From the NCBI RefSeq assembly GCF_037975245.1, contig NC_092576.1:38968611-39032610 (forward strand): DNA of 64,000 nucleotides, read 5' to 3'. Made by a program: the position numbers and the translations under genes. Of this stretch, positions 1 to 11,577 are shown one piece after another. The stretch's first letter is position 1, and each line of letters begins with the position of its first letter. The DNA is from Apostichopus japonicus (lineage: Eukaryota; Echinodermata; Holothuroidea; Aspidochirotida; Stichopodidae). A model generated the notes under the pieces. The model was not told the origin of the DNA. It was given only the letters and a program-made list of their open reading frames with translations, and did not search any database.

Positions 1-815
1 CATCACCATCACCATCACCATCACCATCACCACCATCATCATCATCATCATCATCACCACCAATCACCATATGATTCCATGATCATCACCATCACAACCA
101 ACATCATCACCACAACCACCGTCAATATAACTATCAAAACCATCATCAACACCATCATCCACACAATCACAATCATCAACACAGTATTGGTCACAATCAT
201 CATCATCACCACCAACACAACTAGCACCACCATCACCATCAATACTAACATCATCACCATCATCACCATCCTCACCATCATCATAATCATTATCACCATC
301 ACCACAATCATCGCCATTCACCATCATTGCCATTACTACCATCACAATCACAATAACAACCACCACCACCATCATTATCACCATCGTCGTTCTGGTCATT
401 TGTGTGACCACCATAACCATAATAAAAACTTTTACCATCGTGATCACCAGCACCATCGCCGTCATCATCATCACCATATGATCCAAAAATCATCATTATA
501 TGATTCCACAATCATCATGATTATTAACATCACCATCAACATCACTACCAACATAAACATCATTACCGTCACCATCATCATTACCGTCATCATTATGATC
601 ACCAACACCATCACCATCGTTATCACCATCACCATCACCACCGCCACCACCACCACCATCACCATCACCATCACCATCATCATCACCATCATCAACATTA
701 TGAGACCATCATCACCAATTTTTCTTATCATATTTCCATCTTTACCACAATATTCATTACAATCACCGTTCCATCATCATCACCACCATTGTGTCCCTTT
801 TGTTTTCCTTTCTTC
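1..815. repeat. Degenerate CAT/CAC trinucleotide-rich tract
   Basis: Almost entirely ATC/ACC triplets interrupted by short unique words such as ATATGATTCCA and GTCATTTGTGTGACC. Long open frames exist on both strands because the triplet repeat lacks stop codons; they read as Thr/Ile/His or Met/Val runs and are not genes. The tract stops just before the LTR-like unit at 836. Related tracts occur at 59140-60182 and 63120-64000. Confidence 0.95.
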
Positions 816-835
816 TTGATCTATTTCTTTCATTG

Positions 836-1923
836 TGTTACGAGGGCCCATTGTAGCCTAACGCTAGTTACTGCTAGTGAGAAACCTAATGTTATTATAT
901 AGAAAGTCTTTAAAATTGCCTACGTGATAAATCAGTATTTGAGAAATTAGGTCGGGTTACCGTGTCAGAATGTTATAATACACGATTGTTCTGGTATATT
1001 CCTTATGATGACACGCTGGTCTAGGGTTAACGTCGGTTTACGTGGAATCGCGTGTAAGCTGTGCACGGCATCTTTGTGGATTCTCTGGAACGTACGCGAG
1101 ATATGCAAAGGACTTCCAAGAATAGAGAAACTGGGTCAGGTGTATCGAGAAAGATCTAGATGATTCTTGACATGGCGAATCGTATAAAAGCCCGCCCAGA
1201 TCGGAGAGTTTCTCAGTTTCTGAACGAATACAAGCGACGACACTTATTATACCATTCTACTATATATCGTCAGTGCTCAACTGCCAGTAGTTTCTGAAGG
1301 ATTGAGATATCGATAACAAGATTGATTCTACACTTCCATTCAGAAGTTTGAAGAGGACTTTACTGTGATACTACAGTTTTCAGTCGTTATTGCGGAGAAG
1401 GTGAAGAATTTCTGTCTCCGTTGAGGAAGTTCGTTACGCCAGGAGTTGGTGGCTATAAAGCTGATTTTGGACTGACTCTGGTAATATTTAGTCGGCGAGA
1501 AGTTCGACTTGTGCTTCACTCTATTGTGGCTGGAAGTCCGTCTTCTATTTTGGAGCATCGCCGGAAAGAAGGTGACTGCTGTTTCTGGGATCGCGAGAAA
1601 CTTCGTCGAGGACCAGTGAACTTCGCGGTACAACGGACCGAGAATCGTCGTCATCAAGGTCGTGGCCGCTGAGGGATATCGCCGTTGGAAAAGACCAGCG
1701 TGTTTTAAAGTGTATCCTATCTTGTTAAGTTTGTGAGTAATTTTCTATATATTTGTAATTACCACTTGTTGTTGTTGGTTCGAAATCCATTGTTCAATAT
1801 AGTTTACGTTCTCATTTAAAATCTCTAGACTTGACAATTTGTCTGTGTTCCTTACGGAAACGAACCCAGGCTTGTGTCTCGTTAAAAATTAGTTATCGAG
1901 ACCTCTCGCATTCCAACGTAACA
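836..1923 (+). mobile_element. Probable solo LTR (1,088 bp)
   Basis: The unit begins TGTTACG and ends CGTAACA, a perfect 7-bp inverted terminus of the TG...CA type used by LTRs. It is flanked on both sides by ATTG (832-835 and 1924-1927), a plausible 4-bp target duplication. A TATA box and initiator lie about one third of the way in, as in a U3-R boundary. No gag-pol frame adjoins it, so it looks like a solo LTR left by LTR-LTR recombination. It is unrelated in length to the 167-bp LTRs at 44777 and 49477. A family assignment would need other genomic copies. Confidence 0.6.
1183..1218 (+). promoter_or_regulatory. TATA box plus initiator of the LTR
   Basis: TATAAAAG at 1183-1190 is followed about 30 bases later by TCAGTT at 1213-1218, a good initiator match at the usual TATA-to-start spacing. 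This suits an RNA polymerase II start site inside an LTR. Confidence 0.55.
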
Positions 1924-2868
1924 ATTGCCTTATCTTTTCTATCTTTTTTATCCATGACTTTCCAAAAAGTAAAAGGAAAGAAAAACTGTAAACATATTCT
2001 ACTTCAAAAAACTGCACACATCACGAAGGCCTACTAACGATTTTAAAACCAGACAGTGTCTAGACGTTTCCATGGCAACCTCGAGGTACTTGTTTGTCAG
2101 TAAATTCCAGGTGTTTTTATTAAGGACGCGCCGTCTGTTACATTGAATACAACTTCTTTCATTGTTTTGTTCAATTATTTGATTGACAGGTGTCGAACAA
2201 AAGAAAAGGTTTAAACTATTGAAAGTGTCAGTACAGTCAGTGTACATCTTTAGCAAGAAAAATAAATGATGAATTAAGTTCAACAGAATTTTAGGAGAAA
2301 ATAATGTGTACTGTCTGAGTAGAAAAGAGAAGAAATGGTTAACGTACAGATATATGATATAAATGTGTACAGTATTAGATATATATGACACGGCTAAATT
2401 TTGCAACTGGAAATTTGGTAAAAACACAATGTACAGTATATAGAGATTAAGGAAGAGTCATAGGCCTTGTAGGATTGGGAAGGGGAGGGTGTGTGTGGGG
2501 GGGGGAGGGGTGGCGGGGGGTAGTGAGCAGAATACTGCAACGTTAGAAACGATCTACAGTAAAATCGTCTTAAGGAAATTGTGTAAGTCGTCCGGCAAAT
2601 TGTAGGGGGTAGATTAGGGAAGCTTATGTTATCTAACATATAGTATGTGAATGGATGAAGGAAATTACGTTAATTTTTATCACTGTTTGTTTTCTACTTA
2701 AACATCACTGTGCATTAGTTATCAGTTAATTCATATATTAATTATGAAGAGAAAGAATCCTGATAAAACTTTGAGCATTTTTCCCCTTTCCTTTATATCT
2801 CATTTCATTTTTTGGGGTTAATCTATATGATCGAAGTTTGTACATATTTACTTTGGGTTCCTTTTGGC

Positions 2869-2914
<46 letters not shown>

Positions 2915-3336
2915 TTGCAGTAATGATGCCTCATTTATTGATATAATTATATCCTATGTTTATCATTATTATTATTTCAATGAGATATATTATTTTTAAG
3001 TGTTAGCTAGGGCCTCATATCTCTTTATTTAAACAAATGTTATTCTTCTGAAGAATTCATAGGTCAAATCTATGTGTTTCTGTCTCATTTTGTCTCTATT
3101 TTACTCTCCTATTACTCATATTCCTTACCTGATGACTGTTCTTTCATTGTTAGTTTATTTCTTCATCCAATTTCTTATTCATTTGTTTTGTTTACTTCTA
3201 CAATTATCTAAACCCATCAATATAAACCTTCAATAATTATTAAATATAATTATGTTAATAATGTCTATCTTGTTCACGTCATTAACATTACTTAGTTATT
3301 TTATCAATTATTTACATATTTATTAATTATTCTTAC
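1924..3336. other. No gene recognised; simple-sequence tracts
   Basis: AT-rich sequence without a convincing exon. It holds a G-rich tract near 2470-2520 and a TA dinucleotide repeat at about 2874-2912. The next exon of the NLR-like gene, downstream of 3337 on the minus strand, would be expected here or further left. I found no homologous sequence. Confidence 0.5.
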
Positions 3337-3545
3337 TGCAGTGTCTTTAATCTTTGAGAGTGTTGAACATAGTTTAATATTCCATTAACTTCATGTTTAT
3401 TCATTTCTCTCCCTTGCTCTGTCTGTATGAACATAACCTCTATTGATGTTATGAATGGTAGAGAGAGACCAGAGTAGAGGATAATGTTCCCATCTTCATC
3501 AATCTTACTAAAGGACCAGTTTAGATTCACACAGAATATGGGAAT
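3337..3545 (-). CDS. NLR-type LRR-region exon A (209 bp)
   Basis: Minus-strand exon bounded by a TTTCTTCAG acceptor and a GTAAGA donor, open in phase 0 and ending in phase 2. It encodes about 69 residues starting IPIFCVNLNWSFSK and ending near NYVQHSQRLKTLQ. It is clearly homologous to exon B at 9743-9954: same start motif, same WSFSK core, same NYV near the end, same phases and nearly the same length. The repeat resembles the segment before the LRRs in invertebrate NLRs. It is probably preceded in the transcript by the exon at 4883-5002. Whether it belongs to the same gene as the NACHT exon at 27495 or to a neighbouring copy is not settled. Confidence 0.7.
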
Positions 3546-4882
3546 CTGAAGAAAGGAAATTATAAATAGAATTAATTCATCATGTTTGTTTACAGGATAA
3601 AGATTAATACAATTATAATTAATTAAGGAATATTAGCTTTGCTTTAGGGTGGGTGAGCATGGAAACTGCTAATATACACATATATTAAATGTAATTTGTG
3701 TTTATGGGGTAGAAGGAAATCTGCAAAAAGAAAATTATCCTGATGTTTGTTTACAGTATAAATATTTGAAAATAATAACATTATAATTAATTTAGGAATA
3801 TTAACTTCATTATTGTTTAAATTCATATTAACCAAATGATAGTTTGTTTATTTTAATCATATTTTGTTATTGTTTTGTTGATTATTTAATAATTAGTAGT
3901 TTGAATTTGTTATTAAAAGGGTAATGTTATTTCTAAAGTTTGTTTAATCTTCGTTTAATTTTAGTTTTATTAAGTGACATTTTAGTGTGGGTATTAGAAG
4001 GGTGCCTTAGTACGGGGAGGGCGTGGATATGGTTTACCCTCGTGAATGTTATGTTGTTATTGTCAAAGCGTGTGTAAGAGGTGATAGACGTGGTAGGGAT
4101 AATTAGAGGTGCTTTAAGTATAGGGGAGCATGTAGACCGCTCATACATATTAAATGTTACTTGTGTTTTAATGGGAGGTGGAAGTCGGAAGAAAGGAATA
4201 TAATAAATATAATTTATTTATAATTAATATAACTATAAATGTATATATAAAATATATAATATTTAATAAATATAAGTTGGACTGTATGCAGGGTTACTGT
4301 TTAGTAAATACAAGTTGAGTGACACTTTCATGGCCAAGGGGGGGGGGGGGAGCAATTGGTTTCTATTCTTGTAAATATATTGATTTGTTTATCTTGAAAG
4401 TCTTATTTTATTTATTTTACAAAGAAATTGTACCATATTAATGATTGGGAAAGAATGCTTTGTGTTTAATCTTAGTTAATCATAGCCACAAATTCAGTTA
4501 GAGGTTTAAACTGTACCCCATGACTGGAGGGCATGGAGTGGAGTGATATGTGTGATTGAGGTTTTAGCTAAAGGTTATATGAAGGTTAATAGTTTACTGT
4601 TCAGAGGAAGGTGATTTGTGATATTGACTCATTATTTAAAGACATACAATTAGAGGGAGAAACAGGGATAGATATGAATAGTTGTTATTATTTTTATATT
4701 AGTTGAATGTTTATGTTGAGCCTTGATTGTATTCTTTGTTTATAGACAAAATTCGATATTAATCAAGGGTAAACATTTTTAATTATGTTATCTTCCTCCA
4801 CAATGAGGTGGTCGGGAGAGATTATGTAATATTATATTTCTACAAGTTCCGTACTCACGTGACCCATTGACGGTGTACTTAC
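3546..4882 (-). other. Probable intron between NLR-type exons
   Basis: AT-rich sequence with no further exon recognised. It has a G tract near 4340 and short repeated phrases (for example around 3560-3610 and 3740-3800, both with a tttacag/tataattaa pattern) suggesting a small internal duplication. Confidence 0.45.
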
Positions 4883-5002
4883 ATTATGACTGGACGCTTT
4901 CAGCAGGAGCTCTATGGCTGACCTCTGTACTGACACACTGTCTTTGTTACCGATGGCTACTATTTGTGAGCACAGCTCTGTAATAGTTTGAACGTCATCA
5001 GC
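4883..5002 (-). CDS. NLR-type helical module exon C (120 bp)
   Basis: Minus-strand exon with a TTTTATAG acceptor and a GTAAGT donor, 40 codons, phase 0 at both ends. It encodes ADDVQTITELCSQIVA ... LLLKASSHN. This matches the last 40 or so residues of the NACHT exon at 27495-29020 (IRKTVTKLCSK ... LLQIASSHD), and the donor falls at the same residue. The module is therefore a duplicated unit placed before an exon A/B-type segment. It probably joins exon A at 3545, with which it is phase-compatible. Confidence 0.7.
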
Positions 5003-5089
5003 CTATAAAACAATAGAAACGTTTTAACATTAACAGATGATAAATGATAAGGTATAGAATGATAATTATTGATGAAAATACTATTATAT

Positions 5090-6035
5090 GATCAAGTGCC
5101 ACTTTACTAGTCATTACAATAATAACTAATATCAATGAAGATTCCTGTTCTGTGTAATGAGGCATGGTGGTTTTAATATGTATGGGCGCACTGTACGGTA
5201 CATACAGAACTTGTGTAAGGACCCAACTCCTGAAATCCGATAAGTCAAAACACTATCATGCCATATATAGGCATGGTGACCAGTCGTCTTGTACGGGTTG
5301 AATAAATTAGTGCAAGTATAAACGATTGATATTTAATCGTACGTTATTGTCCATGGAAGATATTAGAGAAAAAAAGAAAAAAGGTTATACATAAAAGTTT
5401 AAGAAAAGAATAAACAGCAAGATACACCGTATTATTTTACCTCCCCTGTTCACAGACCAACTCAGCCCCCCCCCCCCCTCCCACATGCACACAAACACAC
5501 GCAAACACAACCGATCCAGACAAATTTAATTCAAACAGAACCAAAGTCTAACCAACATAGAATAATAATGAGTTATGAAAAATATATATATGATCAAGAC
5601 CCACATTACTAATCCTTACTAACTAATATATATGAAGATTCCTGTAGTGTGTGATGAAGCACGATGTATGTAACCTGTATGGGCGCGCTGTACAGTACAC
5701 ACAGAACTTGTGTAAGGACCTAACTCCTGAAATCAGATAAGTCAAAACACTATCATGCCTTATAAAGTCGCCTTGTACGGGATGAATAACTAAGTGCACG
5801 TATAAACAATTAATATTTAATAGTACGTCCATGGAAGACTTTAGAAAAAAAAAACAGAAAGGTTATACATAAAAGTTTAAGGAAACAATAAACAGTAAGA
5901 TGCTCCTTATTTCTACCTCCCTAGTTCACAGACCCCCTTCTCAGCCATCCCCTTCTCCCCATGCACACAAACACACGCAAACACAACCCATCCAGACAAA
6001 TTTGAATTCAAACAGAACAAAGTTTAGCAAACCTT
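5090..6035. repeat. Diverged tandem duplication of about 450-500 bp
   Basis: Two direct copies (about 5090-5555 and 5592-6035) share GAAGATTCCTGT, CAGAACTTGTGTAAGGACC, AAAACACTATCATGCC, TCCATGGAAGA and a C-rich ACACAAACACACGCAAACACA block in the same order. The copies differ by many substitutions and small indels. No coding frame spans them. Confidence 0.8.
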
Positions 6036-7914
6036 CTTCCATCGACCGGATTGGAGATCAAGATAGCAGGCATTACTCGGCCACAAAACTGAAAAACAAA
6101 ATAAAACGAAATCATTCTTTCAATATAGTTACCGTTTCAATTGTACGTAAGTGATAGCGTTGACCACACACTGCACATATTATCAAGGCTAAATACTAAA
6201 AAGAGGCGTTCTTTTTATGGGCAATTTGACCATCCAGCCATTGGAGGATGACGACATCGCTGAATCTGAAAACGATTCGGACGATGAAATCCTGATATGG
6301 TAAGCACCACTGTATGTATTGTGTATACATGTACTGTAGTAGCGCAATAGGCCTATATGACTCATCGTTACGCTTGACTACCATTGTATTACATAATACA
6401 TGTAGGTCAAGTACTTTGGAGGGAGGGGGAGGGGTATAAGGGGGGAGGGGTTGGCAACCAGGTAGTAGATATGATTGAGGGGAGGGGAATGAACTGTTTT
6501 TTTTAAGTTTGAATAAGAAATTTCAAAAGTCAAAGCAATTTGTTTCCCTTTTTTGTGTATTGTTTGTACACATTTTGTAATTATTTGCATACTAATTAGC
6601 CTTTTATTAGACCCTTGCTCCAGTTACAGCAACAACTGAGGTGCCAAATATGATGTGGATGAACAACAGCCTATACTTATCACTCCAGAAGAGCCCCTGA
6701 CCAGCATGGAGAACATAACTTTGATATGTAACCCTAAATTTGGTAGCCTGTAAAATAAATAATTTATTCGCGAATGAAAATTTAACAAATCATCAAAAAA
6801 TCAGTCATATTCCTCGTATTCAAACATCAAATTATATTTTGCTTATAAAATAACATGTCTTGAACTCATCAAACTATCAAAAGTCCAGCAGATTTCATCG
6901 AAATAATTTCAAATGGGCAAAGGAAAGTACAGTGTATGTATCATAACCTCATTTGCATATTTACATATCCAATTAGCTCAACTATAAAAAAAAAATTATA
7001 AGAATTAAAACCTCATTTCAATACCAATCTGTCAATACTTGGGTCCCTATTTACAAAATGAACAGATTTTAAGTAATTACAATGTGTAAATATTTTCCCC
7101 ATTGAACAATGATATTACGTGGAAATAGGGACATAAGGAGTTAAAGTACATTTATTAACTTAACCGAAGCTATGTATTTAAGACTCTCGATAAATTAAAA
7201 CTAAGCTACCTATTTTTTTTTTTTTTAAATAGATTTGATATAAATTTAACCATTTTTACCTGCAGGATTTTTATATAGGATCACACTGGCCTACCATCAC
7301 TATGACATTCGCTGAACATTCCCTCACAGCAATAAACTAAACTAATCTTACATTGTAACAAAATGGAATTGTTTTCAAATATTCTAAATAAAATATGATG
7401 TATCAGCATTGTTGCCGTAAAGCTAAATAATTAGTTACAAAATGAAAGAAAAGATCCAATATTAGCTGAATGGCAGTAAATATTTATTTGCTATTTTAAA
7501 CTTGGATTTTGCTTGTTTGCTTATTGTTTCCAGTCTAGTATATTACTGACGTAGATGGTGGAATATCACTAATTATGATGTCAATTATATCATCTCACAA
7601 ACCCTGTTTAATTGTTGCATTCCCACAATATTATCACTATCACTAGTAGCGTCATAGTAGTCATCTCATTAATAATAACATTCATGTACACCCATTCTGT
7701 TATTTATATACTTATGGTGTAAGTCTGTCATACCTTGAATCAACGTCTGATATTAGGGAGTTTGTTTGAACAATGCAATACAAATACATCAATTTGTAAT
7801 GTTTTATCAACAACATATGATCGCCACAGCACAGTAGAGTAGTTTAATATCATTGTGGTATAACAAACTGTGTTTGTTACATTACACAGTCTGTAATGTA
7901 ACCAGTATACATGA
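6036..7914. other. No gene recognised
   Basis: AT-rich sequence with poly-A and poly-T tracts and a G-rich tract at about 6418-6485. Read as intron between exons 8723-8799 and 4883-5002 if these belong to one gene. Confidence 0.4.
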
Positions 7915-8722
7915 TATTGTAACATACTGTAGTGTTAGCCATACCTTGTATAGTAACATACTGTAGCATTAGCCATACCTTGTAATGTAACATACTGTGA
8001 TGTTAGCCATATCTTGTATTGTAACATACTGTAGTGTTAGCCAGGCCTTGTATTGTAACATACTGTAGTGTTAGCCATACCTTGTATTGTAACATACTGT
8101 AGTGTTAGCCATACCTTGTAATGTAACATACTGTAGTGTAAGCAATACCTTTTATTGTAACATAGTGTAGTGTTAGCCATACCTTGTAACGTAACATACT
8201 GTGATGTTAGCCATACCTTGTATTGTAACATACTGTAGTGTTAGCCATACCTTGTATTGTAACATACTGTAGTGTTAGCCATACCTTGTATTGTAACATA
8301 CTGTAGTGTTAGCCATACCTTGTATTGTAACATACTGTAGTGTTAGCCATACCTTGTATTGTAACATACTGTACTGTAGTGTACCTTTTTATTGTAACAT
8401 AGTGTAGTGTTAGCCATACCTTGTATTGTAACAAACTGTAGTGTTAGCCATACCTTGTATTGTAACACACTGTCGTGTTATCCATACCTTGTATTGTAAC
8501 ATATTGTAGTGTTAGCCATACCTTGTACATTCTGTAACATACTGTAGTGTCAGCCATACCTTGTATTGTAACACACTGTAGTGTTAGCCATACCTTGTAT
8601 TGTAACATATTGTAGTTTTAGCCATACCTTCACCTTGTATTGCAACATACTGTAGTGTTAGCCAGACCTTGTATTGTAACATATTGTAGTGTTAGCCATA
8701 CCTTTTACACACATAACCATAC
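7915..8722. repeat. 34-bp minisatellite beside a splice donor
   Basis: About two dozen head-to-tail copies of a 34-bp unit that reads ACCTTGTATTGTAACATACT then GTAGTGTTAGCCAT on the plus strand. Copies vary by point changes and a few indels (for example near 8370 and 8620). On the minus strand each unit contains ACAAGGTATGG, the same words that form the exon end and splice donor at 8717-8726. One unit near 8520 even carries the exon-like AATGTACAAGG. The array runs up to within about 20 bp of that donor. Confidence 0.9.
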
Positions 8723-8799
8723 CTTGTACATTCCGTCTTTTTAATTTTTCTGGGATTTTCTCTGGTCTGATTGATGTAGGTAGTGTGCAGTTAAGAAAC
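8723..8799 (-). CDS. NLR-type terminal LRR exon (77 bp)
   Basis: Minus-strand exon after a TATATCACAG acceptor. Read in phase 2, it continues exon B as W-FLNCTLPTSIRPEK and then IPEKLKRRNVQ, an LRR-like strand plus cap segment. The GTATGG donor at 8717-8722 leaves phase 1. An alternative GTACAA donor four residues earlier would leave phase 0 and join directly to the exon at 4883-5002. The next exon is therefore uncertain. Confidence 0.6.
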
Positions 8800-9002
8800 C
8801 TGTGATATAAAAATAAATATATCAAATGATCGCGTGTTTCTCGTTAAATACTAACAAACAGCTGACCTTATTATAGCCAGGTAACCTACTGAAAAACAGG
8901 GAATACCTCATTAATTGTATCAACAAAATGCAAATATTTGCAATTAAGATAACAGAGTTGTATTGAATATACCAACGTATAAAATTCAAAATTATAATTA
9001 CT

Positions 9003-9110
9003 TTATTTAAATGCTTGCACGGAATGGCACCTTCTTACCTGTCTGAGTTGATCACACCTCGAGTACCGAAACGTACCTTTCGCCCTAAGCCTACTATACT
9101 CCTGTTCTAC
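9003..9110 (+). pseudogene. Fossil of a LINE reverse-transcriptase C-terminus
   Basis: A short plus-strand frame reads LFKCLHGMAPSYLSELITP followed by RVPKRTFRP. This is the typical tail found after the RT domain of Jockey/CR1-type non-LTR retrotransposons (LHGxAPxYLSEL). It ends in stops and has no RT core upstream, so it is a 5'-truncated relic inside the probable NLR intron. Confidence 0.6.
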
Positions 9111-9742
9111 CCAGCACGAATAACAAGAAGGATTTTTCATCTTGTAATTGCCTTTAAAGGTTGTTGGGAAATGTAATGTATGTAATGTGTAAAGAAAAAA
9201 AGAAACAACCAGTTGTCTATATTTCTCTTATTTTCACTCATATTTGGTCTAATTTATGCCATGATTTGAATTGAAAATAGGCGTGGTTTGTCATAATATA
9301 TATTTCGCGATATCTGTTCGAAAAATTTACTGCACTTCACTCATACCTATCTCTATTCTAAAATACACTCTCAAATCAGCCTAGCTTACAAAACATTTTG
9401 CGGAAATCCAAGCATTGTTATACAAGGACAATCTCGTATCGCAACAGTCTTACTGGAAGTTCAATCCCCCCCCCCCCCCGGCCGCGATAAAAAATATTTA
9501 CAAAATAATGCTTTATAAACAAGTTTATCTTATTGATTGCATTCAGATGACCTTAAACTTCCAATTTACCCAGCCAAACCAACCTGTTCCTGTATGACGG
9601 CATCTTTGATGCTATTTGTTGTCTATTACCTTTTGTCGGTTCCTTTGAATACAGGATTAAATAATTGAATAATTTATTAAATCTTTTGTAATTATAAAAA
9701 CTTTCTTCTACTCATATTCATTCTATCTTGTAAGTTACTCAC

Positions 9743-9954
9743 CAAAGTTTCCTGAATTTCTCAGACGGCAGTACATAGTTCAATAATCCTACAATATCTT
9801 CCTCTGTAAGTTCTGATTTGTAGTTAATGTCTGCATTCACGCATAACTTTACCAGTGATGAGAGGCTTGGTAGAGCAATACCAGACGGGAGGATGATGGT
9901 ATTGTTGTCAACCTTACTGAAGGACCACTGCAGCTGTAGTCCAGATATTGGTAT
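9743..9954 (-). CDS. NLR-type LRR-region exon B (212 bp)
   Basis: Minus-strand exon with a TTTCTTCAG acceptor and a GTGAGT donor, phase 0 in and phase 2 out. It encodes IPISGLQLQWSFSKVDNN, then LPSGIALPSLSSLVKLCVNA, and ends LLNYVLPSEKFRKLW. The frame is fully open and homologous to exon A at 3337-3545. It splices in phase to the exon at 8723-8799, giving RKLWFLNCTLP across the junction, an LRR pattern. It is phase-compatible with the end of the NACHT exon at 27495, the likely upstream exon, across an intron of about 17.5 kb filled with transposons. Confidence 0.75.
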
Positions 9955-11577
9955 CTGAAGAAAGATTAATAAAATAATAAAATGTAGTTTAGCGGCATGA
10001 GCTCATTGACAGTAAATATTATTGAACGTACAGTTTACGCTATTAACAGAATAAAATTGATATAAATTCAAACAAAAGCAATACTAATGCCCCGGTCCCT
10101 CTCCAAAATGAAAACGAAGAATTATTTTTGAAAAATAAAACTGCAAAATGACAAATAAATAAATGAACAATATGAAAAACAGAGTTGAACTCACTACCGA
10201 TGTGTGTAGTTACCGCGAGTACGTAGGCTAGTTAAATTTGGTTCCGACTATAAGGAAAACAAAATGCTTTCCCCATTAAAATATAGCAATAGCCTCGAGT
10301 ATAAATTTATACAAGTGATTGCAGATCTCGAGTTAAATAATTTAGGCTAAGGTATTGTCAATCTGCCCTTTAACCACCACTCCCCCCATCCTCACCCCTC
10401 TTCCGCCCTACCAGATAGACTAACTCGACAGAACACCACATGTGCCAGTTGGGTGATAACAATATACATGATAGTAAAACCCATTCGCTATACCTAACAA
10501 CTGGTATCAATGATTTGTAGCAAGTAAATTTAAACAGGCGCTTTAACATTTTCTTCATCAAAGCTTGGTCTTCAAACACAAACTTATTTGTACCAGTCTT
10601 GAAAATAACATGCTAAGAAATAAATTACAAAATTGTAAAAAAAACAAACAAGAGCATCAATGATGCAGTATCTCAATACTGGAAGTTTTAATTTTGATTC
10701 CTAATTTCAAATCTTTGCTCTGTCTCTACAATTATCAATATCAATCATGGTACAACAAATATATAACTTGCATTTTTGCTACTTTGCCATGAATAGTCTC
10801 TGCAGGTTACACTTTATCCTGCTAGTCTTGCCTTTAGCGCTTATTGCCTGTTAGTCGAAAGAACGACGTTGCAAGGTTTAGTAATGTCATAGAATATTTA
10901 AGAACTTGTTTTTCATGTGGTATCCTTCATCTTAGGTCAGTCTCTGTTGGACTTTTTGGTCATATAGTTTGATGTCAATGACAACAGCCAAATTAGAAGA
11001 GGCAAACAACTCGACCATATTCTTGATGCCTGCCTTGAGAGCTAGGCCTATTGACCTACTGTATGTTAATGTAGACTGTAGTGGTGACTACCATCAAAAC
11101 TGTGTCCACTTCTAGATATCAAAACAACCCACGTTTTTCCATCTCAATTTTTCGGACATGAAGATTTCATGGATTTATGACTTGGAAAAAATAATGTAAA
11201 AGAAGATTACAAGTTTTTATATGCAAGTGATGGGTGGCCTCCTCTTCCCCTAATAGCCACCTCAGTTCCTCTCCATTTTGTTATTTTATTTTAATTCTTT
11301 GTACATTTGATGTCAAACATTACAGGTTCAAAAGAAAGCTAAACATACTTCTTATAACCTTATACATCTTAGGCCTATATCCTTATAAATAAAACATAAC
11401 CTTATACAATTTTTATTGTCTTATCAAAGTTGTGATGCTATGGCCGGCTCCTCTTTTATACGTACCCATCAAACAAACTTACCCTGGTCCTTCCTAGGAA
11501 AAGCTGTCTGAACACCAGTACAATGCTAATGTGGCTATCACTGAAAGCCTAATAGGCCTAGTGGCCTATATATATAT
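9955..11577. other. No gene recognised; includes a dispersed duplicate
   Basis: Around 10478-10540 lies a phrase (AAACCCATTCGCTATACCTA ...) that recurs at about 16121-16172. Around 11467-11530 lies a phrase (ATCAAACAAACTTACC ... CTGAACACCAGTAC) that recurs at 12945-12990 and continues after 14712. No coding exon was seen. Confidence 0.45.

Noticed and set aside
79-819. Long Thr/Ile/His-rich open frame, plus reverse Met/Val-rich frames
   Set aside because: Produced by CAT/CAC triplets without stops; no splice sites, varied composition or domains.
2394-2639. Minus-strand frame as the next LRR exon after exon A
   Set aside because: Some vague LRR likeness, but the acceptor phase gives an immediate stop and the rest is low-complexity.
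7915-8722. CRISPR-like array
   Set aside because: Units are adjacent with no unique spacers and the DNA is eukaryotic; this is a minisatellite.
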